Positions 50,359-60,934 of a stretch of 64,000 nucleotides of DNA are shown here, in pieces. The stretch lies in NCBI GenBank assembly GCA_958009055.1, contig OY253650.1:744001-808000 (forward strand), given 5' to 3'. The position numbers and the translations under genes were made by a program. The notes under the pieces were generated by a model. That model was not told the origin of the DNA. It was given only the letters and a program-made list of their open reading frames with translations, and searched no databases. Each line of letters begins with the position of its first letter. Within the stretch, counting starts at the first letter, position 1. The stretch comes from Choricystis sp. odSpoLacu1 (Eukaryota; Chlorophyta; Trebouxiophyceae).

Positions 50359-53157
50359 ATGGCTCGCTTCCGATGCCTCTACACTCGCGATGAACGCAAA
50401 AAACGCCGCGTTTATCACGACGGGGTCATCCACCATCGCGCCCCCGGCGCCCCCCCCGTGCTGACGAACGAAGCGGGCGCAGTGCTGGCCACCGCGGAGC
50501 GCGGCGTGGCCGCCCTGGATCCACACGCTGACGGCCTGGAACTGTTTCTCGGTTTTCTGGTGGACATGGACGGTGTCGAGGGGGAAGAAGAGGCAGCACC
50601 GACCACACACACACACCCTCCCCCTCGGCCTGGCCTCGTCGGCGCCGCCACCGGGGGCAGCGTGCCCCGCGTGCTGCGCCCGTCGAGACTGGGTGCCGTG
50701 GGGCGCCGGGCGGCCGCGTTTATGGCGCCGCCAGTGGTGGCGGCGCGGCCTCTGACGGAGGACGGCGCTGCCGCGTCCAGCGCACCACCCTCGGCCGCCC
50801 GCTCCGATGACGAGATTCTGGGGCTGCTGGCGGCGCGGCCGCCGAGGCAGGCGGCCGCGCCGAGCGAGCCGGCTGGCGCGTGGCGCCCTCCCCGCGCCGA
50901 CACCACTGCGCGCCAGCCGCTGGCGCCCGCGCGCCAGCCTGCGGCCCCCTCCACGCGCTGGACAGACCGGTGCAAGAGGTCGGCTGATGATGGCGACGAC
51001 GATGACGGCCGCCGTGGCGCGGGGGATGCCACCCCACAGCTCTCCACCAGCCTCCGCTTTCCCGACGCGGCCGCGGCGGCCGCCCCCCCCGTGCGCACGG
51101 TGGCCCTGCCCACCACGTTTCCGAATACAGGTGCTTATACAACCTTGCTGGCGGACGCGGTGGTGGACGAGCTGCAAATTCGGCTGCACCTGTGCGCCCG
51201 CGCGTTTCGGGGCGCGGTCGCGAGCCTGCCCCCCCGCTCCCCGCCGCCCACCGTGGAGCGCGCTGCCCGGCGGGCGGGCGCCGAGTTTTATGGGTCGGCT
51301 GATCTGCAGGCCACCGCTGGCCCCTCGCGCGCGCACGCCGACCGCGGGCCGCCGCCTGGCGGCGGCGCGCTCTTTCTCACCCTCCACTCTGGCCGCCTCG
51401 CGTCCTCCGCCTACCGCCAGGGCGACCTGTGGGTCATCGCCTCCGACGCCGCCCTGGCCGGCCTGGCGCCAGGCGCTGTGGGCGACCGCACGGCGGGGCC
51501 CTGGGTGACGGTCGCGCGCGCCCTCTGGCACGGCCCCAACTCTGAAGGCCGCCTCGCGGTCGCCCTCCTCACGCCGCGCCCGCCAGCGCTGCGCCGCGCG
51601 CAGCCCGTGTGCGCGCTGCGCGTGGGGGATGCAGGCACCGACCTGGCGTGCCTGACCGCCCTGCGCGGCGGCGGCGCGGGTCGCTTGCCCGCGCTGCCCG
51701 CGCTGCTGGGGGCGCCGCTGCCAGGGGCGCCGCCCGCAACGGGGCGCGCGGCGGCCGACGCGGCGGCGCACGCGGCTGCCGCGCACTTGAACGACGACCA
51801 AGCCGCCGTCATCGACCGCCTGGCGGCCTGGGTCGCGGCTCCCGCGCCCCGCCCGCCGACCACCGTGCTGGTGCACGGCCCGTTTGGCTGTGGCAAGAGC
51901 GCCCTGCTCGTGGCGGCCACCGCGTTTCTCGCGCGCAAACCGCGCGAAGTTGATGATGGCCTCGCCACCACCACGCTCCCCCCTGGCTGCGGCCTGCGCG
52001 TCTTCGTCGTCTCCCACACCAACGCGGCGGTCGACCGCGTGCTGGTGGGCCTGCTGGACGCCGGCTTTGACGACGTGCTGCGCGTGGGGCCCGTGCGCAA
52101 AATCCACGCCCGTCTGCTGTCGTATTCTCTGTCCTCCCCCACCGCCAAAGCAGCGGATGTCGTGGCCGACCTGACCGCCATGGTGCGCGACGCGCCGTCG
52201 CGCGCGGCCGCGGCCGCCGCCGCCGCCGAGCTGGAGCGCGTGAAAGCGGGTGCCCTCACCCGCCGCCGCGCCGCGCTCGCGCGCGCGTCCGTCGTGGGCG
52301 CCACCGCCGTGTCGGCGGGGGGGCTGCCCCCCGACACGCCCCCCTTTGACGTGGCGGTGGTGGATGAAGCGTCCCAGCTGACGGAGCCACTGGTGCTGCT
52401 GGCGCTGGCGGCCGCGCGGCCGGCGTGCGTGATTGTGGCGGGTGACCCGAAGCAGCTGCCGCCCGTCGTTTCTGGGCCGGCCGCCCCCGCTCCACGCCCG
52501 GGCGCCCCCCGCCCCGCCGGCCTGGCGCGCTCCCTGCTCTCCCGCCTCATCGACGCGGGCAACGACACCCTGCTCCTGCGAACCCAGTACCGGTGCCACC
52601 CGGAGATCGCGGCGCTCGCCAACGCCGCCTTTTACGGCGGCGCGCTGCGCGACGGCGTGTCCGCAGACGCACGCCCGCCCCTACTCCCCGGCCTGCCGCC
52701 CGTCGCGTTTGTGCCGGTGCCGGGCGGTGTCTCCCACGCGGGCGGCGGGCGGTCGCCATCCAATGAAGCCGAAGCCCGCGCCGTCGTGCGGTGCGCGCGC
52801 GCGCTGCGTGGCGCGGGCATCACTGCCGGCCGTGTCGGCGTCATCTGCTTCTACAGGGCGCAGGCGGCCCTGGTGGGCCGCCTGCTGGCTCAGGGCGAGC
52901 AGGGTGGCGAGGATGGTGCTGGCACGTCCACCACCGCTGTCGCCACTGTCGACTCGTTCCAAGGTTCGGAGAAGGACGTCATCATCCTCTCCACCGTCGT
53001 CGCGCGCGCGTCCCCGTTCGCGGGGGACGCGGCCCGCCTGTGCGTCGCCCTGACGCGGGGGCGGCACCACTTGGTCGTGGTGGGGCACCCGGGTGCCTTG
53101 ACGGAGGACGCGGTGCTGGGGCAGGTGGTGGGCGGGGCGGGCGTGTGGCGGCCGTGA
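50359..53157 (+). CDS. ZGRF1/Mte1-like superfamily 1 DNA helicase
   Basis: Single exon, 932 residues. The N-terminal 45 residues (C-L-Y-T-R-D-E-R-K-K, V-Y-H-D-G-V) form a DUF2439 domain, the recombination-factor module of ZGRF1 and yeast Mte1. After a disordered Ala/Pro/Asp linker comes a complete UPF1-like helicase: P-F-G-C-G-K-S (Walker A), V-V-D-E-A-S-Q (Walker B), G-D-P-K-Q-L-P-P-V, Q-Y-R-C-H-P, D-S-F-Q-G-S-E-K-D and V-A-L-T-R. The animal zinc-finger GRF motif is not seen. A role in crossover control or interstrand-crosslink repair is inferred from the family. Confidence 0.88.
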   Translation: MARFRCLYTRDERKKRRVYHDGVIHHRAPGAPPVLTNEAGAVLATAERGVAALDPHADGLELFLGFLVDMDGVEGEEEAAPTTHTHPPPRPGLVGAATGGSVPRVLRPSRLGAVGRRAAAFMAPPVVAARPLTEDGAAASSAPPSAARSDDEILGLLAARPPRQAAAPSEPAGAWRPPRADTTARQPLAPARQPAAPSTRWTDRCKRSADDGDDDDGRRGAGDATPQLSTSLRFPDAAAAAAPPVRTVALPTTFPNTGAYTTLLADAVVDELQIRLHLCARAFRGAVASLPPRSPPPTVERAARRAGAEFYGSADLQATAGPSRAHADRGPPPGGGALFLTLHSGRLASSAYRQGDLWVIASDAALAGLAPGAVGDRTAGPWVTVARALWHGPNSEGRLAVALLTPRPPALRRAQPVCALRVGDAGTDLACLTALRGGGAGRLPALPALLGAPLPGAPPATGRAAADAAAHAAAAHLNDDQAAVIDRLAAWVAAPAPRPPTTVLVHGPFGCGKSALLVAATAFLARKPREVDDGLATTTLPPGCGLRVFVVSHTNAAVDRVLVGLLDAGFDDVLRVGPVRKIHARLLSYSLSSPTAKAADVVADLTAMVRDAPSRAAAAAAAAELERVKAGALTRRRAALARASVVGATAVSAGGLPPDTPPFDVAVVDEASQLTEPLVLLALAAARPACVIVAGDPKQLPPVVSGPAAPAPRPGAPRPAGLARSLLSRLIDAGNDTLLLRTQYRCHPEIAALANAAFYGGALRDGVSADARPPLLPGLPPVAFVPVPGGVSHAGGGRSPSNEAEARAVVRCARALRGAGITAGRVGVICFYRAQAALVGRLLAQGEQGGEDGAGTSTTAVATVDSFQGSEKDVIILSTVVARASPFAGDAARLCVALTRGRHHLVVVGHPGALTEDAVLGQVVGGAGVWRP

Positions 53158-53394
53158 CGAGTGGCGTGTTTTTTTTGTTCATCTGATCTTGTGGGATGCA
53201 CTGTGATTTCTTCTGCACTGAGTTGCCGCTTGTTTGAGGCGCGCGAATCAAAAAAGAGGGAGGGGGGTGGGCACGAACAAAACCGGTGGCAGCAAGGAGG
53301 CGACGACGCGCGTGGCGGGCTGCCATAACTACCGTCGTTCTTGCGTGTTGCACCCCCCCCCCCCCGCGTTTTCCAAACAACCCTCCACCCCCCA

Positions 53395-54157
53395 ATGTCT
53401 GCCCGCATCCCTGCTCGCGTCGGCACGGTGGCTCGCCCCGGCACACTGGGTGAGCAGAGTGGGTGGGGTGGTGGGCACAGATCGCCAACCCCCGCCGCGG
53501 GCCGCTGATTTTGCGGCGTGCGGTCGCGTCGGGGCTGCGACGCGCTGGGCACACGCCCCGCCTCTCTCCGCCCCCAATGTAGCGTGCTCACGCACGATTC
53601 CGTGCTTCCAAATGCTGCTGCCCACGTCGCGCGGTCGGGCCACGCAGAACAAGCCCTATTCGCGGGGGCGTGCCGCAGCCCTGTTTTCTCTCTCGCCAGC
53701 GCCCACACGCGTCGTCGCTCACTCGGTCCCTCCCTTCCCACCCACCCCAGCCGCCCGCCCCGCCATCGCCTCCCGCCCTCGCGCCGCCGTCATCGTGGAC
53801 GCCACCTCCCTCCAGTTCATCCGGGGCGTCGTCGAGCCCTCCGTCCCTGACGTCTCCCTCACGCGCGCGCGCGACGGGTCGTCCGGCATCGCGACCTTCG
53901 TCTTCTCCGAGCCCGCCGTTTTTGACGCGTCATCCGACATGGGCGACATCACGGGGCTGTACATGATCGATGACGAGGGCGAGTTGACGACGGTGGATGT
54001 GCAGGCTAAATTCGTCAACGGCAAGCCCGACCGCATCGAGGCCAAGTATGTGATGCGCACCGCCTTTGAGTGGGACAGGTTCATGCGGTTCATGGAGCGG
54101 TATGCTGAAGAGAATGAGCTGGGGTTTGCCAAGAAGGCGGAGAAGGCGTCGTCGTGA
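53395..54157 (+). CDS. psb28: Photosystem II assembly protein Psb28, plastid
   Basis: Exons 53395-53449 and 53751-54157, phase 1, 153 residues. Psb28 binds the CP47 side of PSII assembly intermediates. The family core is clear: [40 protein letters not shown] and [15 protein letters not shown]. The first 40 residues are a transit peptide. A 12-base CG run in the coding sequence (53862-53873) does not disturb the frame. TGTAA is at 54163-54167. Confidence 0.95.
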
Positions 54158-54233
54158 GTGAGTGTAAACGATCTAAACGCACTTGCGAGCATCAGAGAAA
54201 CAAAAACAAATCAAGTTGACAGCTAACAAAACG

Positions 54234-54257
54234 CACACACACACACACACACACACA
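54234..54257. repeat. CA dinucleotide microsatellite
   Basis: Twelve CA units just downstream of the convergent TBC gene stop, between Psb28 and the TBC gene. Confidence 0.9.
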
Positions 54258-54270
54258 TTCTAAACCACTC

Positions 54271-55658
54271 TCAAAACCCTTGCACCGCCCCGTTCCTGGC
54301 CAGGGCGGCGGTCGCCATCACCGCCAACAGCGTCGCGGCGCCTGCCGCCAGCGTGCTCGCGCGCGGTTTCCCCCTCCCCGCGGCCGCCCTCCACTCGGCA
54401 TCGCCCACCGTGTCCGCCACCGCCCACGAGCCATCCTCCTGCAGCTTGGCCAGGGCGGCGGTGGCGGCCCGCGCCGCGCCGCGCGCGCGGGCGCAGGCAA
54501 GCAGGGGCCCTGGCGGCACCCTGCGCAGCAGGGCCACCGCGGCCGCGGCCAGGCCGTCCACGCGGGCGCCCGGGGAGGAGGCGCCGCCCAGCACATCCAG
54601 GCGGGACAGGAGGGCGTGCATTTCGGCGGCGTCAGTGTCGGGGGGGGCGGCGAGGATGATGGCCCTGTGTGCCGCCAGCGCGGCGGCCGCCACGTAGACG
54701 GGAGCCACGGGGGGCGACGCCGCAAACAGGTCGAACAGGCGGGCGGCTGCAGCCAGGTCGGGGGCTGACCTCGCAAACCAGGTGAGCAGCCAGGGCAGGG
54801 CAAAGTGGGGGGGCGCGCCCGAGGCCGCGACTCTGCGCGCGACATCCACGTCCGCCGCCGCCAGCACCGCCGGCAACAGGTGCAGCGTCTCCAGCGCTGC
54901 ATCCAGCGTGGCCCGCGTGCAGTCGCGCAGCTGGCAGGACGTGAGGTGGCGCAGCAGGCGGAAGGCCGCGACGTCTGAGCCGGTGACGAGAAGGAGGACG
55001 GAAGCCACATCGTGCAGCCCCTGGTAGTAGCGGACACCAGTGTCCGCGCCCGCCACGACGGCGGCATTGATGACGCGGCGCAGGTCGGACCGGGCGGCGG
55101 CGCGGGCGTCGTCGTCCCAGCCTGGTGGAGGAGCGGGGGTTGGGTGGATGGAAAGGGGTCAGTTCTCTCTCCCCTCCATAACAACCAATCAACACACGAC
55201 CCACTCACACACCCACACCTTTCGTGAACGACCACAGCGACCGCTCCACGTCGCACTCGACGACGGTGGTGTCGGCGTGCCTCTCGGTCGCGAGCGTCGC
55301 GAGGGCGGTCACGTCGTCGGCCCCCGCCCTCGCCCCCAGCAGCAGGGGCCACGCCCGGGCGCGCAGGGCGTGGGTGCCCAGGCCACGCACGACGGCCAGC
55401 TTGCGCAGGGTTGGGAGATCGACCTGGGGGGGAAGGGGGAGGGTGCATGGTACTCAATGGTACGAGTTGAACACGCTTCCGCCTCCACGCGCTGGGTGCC
55501 TCGCCACCCGTCGCCTGCACACGCAGACTCCATTCACTTACCGGTTCCTCGTCCAGGGCGGCGGCCACCAGCCTCTCCGTCTCCCGGTCGCGCGCGGACG
55601 CGGGGGAGGCGCCGTCCCACTTGGGGGTCTTGCCGCGCCGGCGCGCGTGGCCGCCCAT
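54271..55658 (-). CDS. TBC1D20/Gyp8-like Rab GTPase-activating protein
   Basis: Exons 55658-55542, 55423-55219 and 55121-54271; 390 residues. The TBC domain is of the TBC1D20 type: V-E-C-D-V-E-R-S with the likely Arg finger, Y-Y-Q-G-L-H-D, then F-A-L-P-W-L-L-T-W-F and R-L-F-D-L-F-A-A-S-P-P. A C-terminal hydrophobic helix (about 20 residues) is a tail anchor, as in TBC1D20, which acts on Rab1 at the ER. The first donor is GTAAGT, one of few in the window that is not GTGAGT-like. Head-to-head with the ABC transporter. Confidence 0.9.
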
Positions 55659-55860
55659 TGTGTGTTGGTTGGGGGTGGAGTGGGGAGGTGTGTGTGTGGT
55701 GACGATGCAGGAAGCGGGGAGGAGGGAGGCAGGGGGCGCGCGCGCTCTCCCCACACACAGCAGAGCGCGAGTGTGTGACGTCGGAAGCAGAGACTCGCGC
55801 CGCGGTTTTCTGCGCGAGCAGTCAAAACCCTCCCTCCGACACACACGCCACCCACCCACC

Positions 55861-58800
55861 ATGTCGCCCGACCCCTCGGTCGAGCTGCAAAGTCGGCTGC
55901 GCGTCATCGTGACGCCTCCCGGCCCCCCCTCCAGCGCTGGCACGACGCCCGCCGCGGCGGCGGCGGCAGCTGCGCCCGCGGCCAGCGGGGACCGCCGCGC
56001 GTCGCCCGGCTCGCCCACGTCCCCCGCCAAGCCGGTGTCCATGTTTCGCATTCTGAGGTGCGTGTGTGTGGCAAGAGAGAGAGGGTGGCAGGCAGAGGGG
56101 CTGGTGCGGCCCAGCGACCGCCTGTCTCCGCTGCTGTGGGTTGACTTTTCTTTTTTCGTCTCCCCACCCACCCTCCCACCTCCCAGCCTCTGTGACCCCG
56201 TCGACGCCCTCCTCCTCCTCCTCGCCTGCTCGGGTGCCGCCGCCGCGGGCGCCGCCCTGCCCCTTTTCACCCTGGTGTTTGGGTCGGTGCTCGACACGCT
56301 TGGCGCCGCGCGCACGCCGGACGCCATCCGCACCGCCGTCTCCTCCCTCGCCCTCGACTTTCTGTACCTGGCCATCGGGGCGGGGGTGGCTGCCTGGGTT
56401 GAGGTGGCGGCCGGGGCGGCGGGTGGCGCCAGGCTGGCGCGCCGGCTGCGCCTCGCGTACCTGCGCGCCGCCCTCAAACAGGAGCAAGCTTTTTACGATG
56501 TGGGGGGCACGGCGGCCGCCCTGCTGCAGGGCCTGAACGAAGATGCGGATGATGTGCAGGCGGCGGTGGGGGACAAGGTGGGCGTGTGCTGGAGGGAGAG
56601 GGAGAGGAAAGAGGTGGGGGTGGGCTCCTGCTTTGACCACCACAACCCCCCTTCCCAGCTCCCCTCCTTTGTCCACTAAGTGTCCACCTTCATCGCCGGC
56701 ATGGCCATCGCCTTCGCCCGCGGCCCCGCCATGGCGGCCGTCGTGCTGGCCACCCTGCCGATCGTGGCGGGCGCGGGCGCGGGCGTCGCCACCGCCATCG
56801 CGCGGTCCGCGGCCGCCGTCAACGCGGCGGCCGCCACTGCTGCCACCATTGCAGGGGAAGCCCTGGCCGGTGTCAAGACGGTGACGGCGGGTGGGGCGGC
56901 GGCTGCCGTCGTCAAAAGGTACGACGACGCCAACGCGGCGCCCCAGCGGGTGGGCGCCCGCAACGCGGTGCTGCAGGGGGTGACGCTGGGCGTGGCCAAT
57001 GCCAGCTTCATGGTGAGTGGTGAGAGAGAGGGTGGAGAGGGGGAAGGGAGAGGGTGGACGGGGGTCTTGAGAACAGGGCAGAGACAAAAAAACTGTGCGT
57101 GCTTGCCTGTTTTCTCAAACTCCCTATTGTCCACCCACACCCCTGCCCGGCACCCCTGCCCCCCCTCTCCTCCTCCCCCAAACCGCGGCCACCCACCTCC
57201 CCTGCCCTGGTGCAGGAGGGAGGCATCGGATTGGCTGCTTTGTGGCTGCTGGCTCATGAATTCACGCCCCCCTCCTTCCCCCACCCCCCCCACCTCCCCT
57301 GCCCAGTGGACCTACGCCCTCTCCCTCTACTTCGGCTGGACCCGCATCAAGGCGGGCCAGTACACGGGTGGCCAAACCATGACTGTCCTGTTCGCCGCCC
57401 AGGTGGTGGGCGTCAACCTGGGCGTCGCGATGCCGTCGCTGCACGCGTTTGCGCGCGCGGGCGCGGCGGGGGGGCGCCTGCTGGCCATCATCAGGCGCCG
57501 CCCCGCCATTGGTGGGGTGACGCCGGCTGCCACGCCACGCGCGGGGGGCCGTATCGGCGGCGGCGCGTCCGTCGCGCCGGGCGGGGGGGCGCCTGCCCAC
57601 CGCCGTCCGACCGGGTGGACCCCCACCGGCCGCCCCGCCCCCACCTCCCCCGCCTCCACCCCCCCCCACAAGCGGCGCCTGTCTCTGTGGTCCCCCCAAG
57701 CCAAGAAAACCGCCCCCATGGTCATCCGGGGGGCGCTGTCCCTGGACCGCGTCACCTTCACCTACCCCACGTGCGTCGGCACCGGCGCCCCGCCCGCCCT
57801 GTCCTCCGTGTCCCTGGATGCACCTGCGGGTCTAACCACCGCCCTGGTGGGGGCCAGTGGGTCGGGAAAGTCCACCTTGCTGCAGCTGCTGCTGCGCGTG
57901 TATGACCCTGACTCTGGTGCCATCCTGGTGGATGGGCGCGATCTGCGGTCCCTGGACGTGGACGCGTTCCGGGCGGCTACGGCGCTGGGTGAGTGTGTGG
58001 GAGAGAGAGATAGATGGAGAGGTGGAGGCGAGTTGGGGGGCGCGCGCGCGCGACGCCAAGACACTCAACCTCCTCCCCCTCCCACACAACTACCCCACAG
58101 TCCCCCAAGAACCCACCCTCTTCTCCGCCTCCATCTACGACATCATTGCGTTTGCCCGCCCGGGCGCCACCCCCGCCGACGTGGAGGCTGCCGCACGCGC
58201 GGCGGGCGCGCACGCGTTTGTGTCGTCCCTGCCCCAAGGCTACGCCACCCTCGTGGGGGAGCGCGGCTCCCACATGAGCGGGGGTCAACGCGCCCGCATC
58301 GCGCTGGCGCGCGCCTTTGTGCGGGACCCCCGCATCCTGCTGCTGGATGAAGCGACGGCCGCCCTGGACGCGACGTCGGAGCGCGCGGTCCAAGGTGCGT
58401 GTGTGAGGGTGTGGATATGTGTGCGTGAGTTATGAGAAGTGTGTGTCTTTCCCCTCCACTCCTGTTTGCTGGGACGCGCCCCGCGCTTTCGGCGGGGAAG
58501 CAAGGAGCGAGACAAACAAACAATCCCCCCCCCCCCCCCCCGGCCACACACCCAGCCGGCCTCGACACCCTGCGCGCCGGCCGCACCACCGTCGTCGTCG
58601 CCCACCGCCTGTCCACCGTGGTGGATGCCGACCGCATCTACGTCCTGGGCGGCGGCACCGTGGTCGAGGGGCCCGCGCCTCATGCCGCCCTGCTCGCGGC
58701 AGACGGCCCGTACGCCGCCCTGGTGCGCCTGCAGGCGGCCCACCTGCAAGGCACGTCGTCGGCGACGTCGACGACTGCTGCTTCCGTGGCGGTGGCGGCG

Positions 58801-60855
58801 GGCGAGGCCTCGCCCTCGGCCACCCCCGCCCCCGCGTCGCTGCCCCCACCGTCGCCGGCGAAACCACCCCCCACCCTCGCCACCGCGCCCAACTCCCTGC
58901 CCTCCCTCCCCCTGTCCCGCCTGCTGGCCATGGGGCGGTAGGACGCCCCTCTGATCGCGCTGGGGGCGGTGGGCTCCGCTGTGCTGGGGGCGAGGATGCC
59001 TGCCTTTGCTCTGATCCTGTCTGGCATGCTCGCAGTCTTCTACGTCCCACCCGACGCCGCCCTGCCTGAGGTGCGCAAATACTGCCTCATCTTCTTTGGT
59101 GTCGGCATCGCCGTCATCATTGGCGCCCTGGCCCAACACTCTGCGCTGGGGGCGGCGGGCGCACGCGTGACGCGGCGCCTGCGCGCTGCCGCCCTCGCGG
59201 CGGCCCTGGCCCAAGAGATGGCCTGGCACGACGCCCCCTGCAACGGCGCCGGCGCTCTGGCCTCACGCCTGGCCACCGATGCCGGCCGCGTGCGCGGCGT
59301 CGTGGGCGACGCGGTGGCGGTGGCGGTGGAAGCGTCTGTTGGGCTCATCTTTGGCCTGGCCATCGCCTACGCCTCCGGCTGGCGCCTCGCCGCCGTCATC
59401 ACCGCCTGCCTGCCCCTCCTCGCCGCCGCCGCCTGGATGCAGGGCGCCTTCATCTCCGGCTTCTCCACCGCCCGTGACGCGGCGGGGGCAGCCGCCGCCA
59501 ACATGGTGGCGGCCGAAGCTTTGGCTGCTCCCCGCGTCGTGGCCGCGTACAACCTGGCCGTCCCCCTGGGCACCGCCTACGACGCCCACCTGCGTGCGCC
59601 TGCGTCCGCCGCCGCCCGCCGGGGCGTGGTGACTGGGGCCGCGTTCGGAGCGGCCCAGTTCTGCCTGTTTGCTGCTTACGGCCTTGCCTTTTGGTACGGC
59701 GGCAGCCTCGTCGCCGACGGCCGCATGACCCTGCAGTCCGTGCTCAAAGTCTTCTTTGCGGTCATGCTGTCCACTCTGGGCCTGCAAAACATTCAGGCAG
59801 GGGTTGGGAGGAGAAAGAAGGGGGGCTAGTGTGTGTTTTTGGGTGGACGCAAACAACACCCACCCTCCCCCCACCATTTTCCATCACACAGGTCGCCTTC
59901 CCCGACATCGGCCACGGCGCCGGCGCTGCCAAGCGCACATTTGCCCTGCTGGACCGCGTCCCCGCCGTGCGAGCGGGGTGCGGCGGCCTGACTCCCGCGG
60001 CAGTCGGCGGCACGATCTCATTTGAAGACGTCGCCTTCTCCTACCCCTCCCGCCCCACCGCCCCCGTCCTCACCGGCCTCACCCTGGCCATCGCTCCGGG
60101 GGAGACGTTGGCCATCGTGGGAGAGTCGGGGGGGGGCAAAAGCACGCTGTTGGCTCTCGTTGCCCGGTTTTATGATCCGGCGGCGGGGCGCATCACCCTC
60201 GACGGCGTCGACGTGCGCGACCTCGTCACCTGGCTGCGCAGTGCGGTGGGCTACGCCAACCAGGAGGTGAGAGGAGAGGGGTGGGGTGGAGTGGGGAGGT
60301 TGTGTGTGGCAGGCGTTGTGTGGTGACGATCGTTTTTTCCACCCTCCCTTTCCCAACCCCCGCAGCCCGTCATTTTCTCGGGCACCGTGCTCGACAACCT
60401 CACCCTGGGCGCCCCCAACGCCACCCCGGACGTCATTCGCGCCGCCCTGGCCGCCGCAAACGCGGCCGAGTTCGTGGATGCCCTGCCCGCCGGCCTCGCG
60501 GCGCGCCTCGGCCGCGGCGGCGGCGCGCTCGGCCTCTCGGGCGGTCAAGCCGCCCGCCTCGCCCTGGCCCGCGTCCTGCTGCGCGCCCCCCTCCATCCTG
60601 CTGCTGGATGAAGCCACGGCCGCTCTGGATGCCGCCTCCGAGGCGGTGGTGCAGAAGGCGCTGGATGCCGCGGCGGTGGGGCGCACGACGCTCGTCGTCG
60701 CGCACCGCCTGGCCACCGTCGCGAACGCGCACCGCGTCGCTGTTGTGGGCGGCGGCCGCGTGCTGGAGGTGGGCCCGCCTGCGTCGCTGGCGGCGTCCGG
60801 GGGGGCGTACGCCAACCTGCTGACCGCGTCGCGGGGCAAGGGTGGGGGAAGGTGA
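55861..60855 (+). CDS. Full ABCB-type (P-glycoprotein/MDR) transporter, interrupted reading frame
   Basis: Eight exons: 55861-56057, 56187-56577, 56659-57012, 57307-57988, 58101-58394, 58556-59802, 59892-60266, 60366-60855. Two membrane domains and two nucleotide-binding domains lie in the order TMD-NBD-TMD-NBD. NBD1 has [15 protein letters not shown] and [14 protein letters not shown]2 has G-E-S-G-G-G-K-S-T and L-S-G-G-Q-A. Two stops are in frame: TAA at 56677 after F-V-H and TAG at 58939 after M-G-R. A C6 run at 60586-60591 is one base too long. All splice phases otherwise agree, about 1342 codons. A recent pseudogene, recoding or sequence error are the alternatives. The exon 6 donor (GTTGGG, or GCAGGG) is uncertain. 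Confidence 0.85.
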
Positions 60856-60934
60856 TGGTGGGCGGTGGTGGGAGAAACGCGGCACTTTTCTGTTGACTTT
60901 GTTCGTTCATCACCTTTCTTTGTACATACTCTCT

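Noticed and set aside
57217..57306. Possible extra ABCB exon after the CAG near 57216
   Set aside because: It would insert residues absent from the family between two well-matched junctions; the acceptor at 57305-57306 continues the membrane segment in phase.
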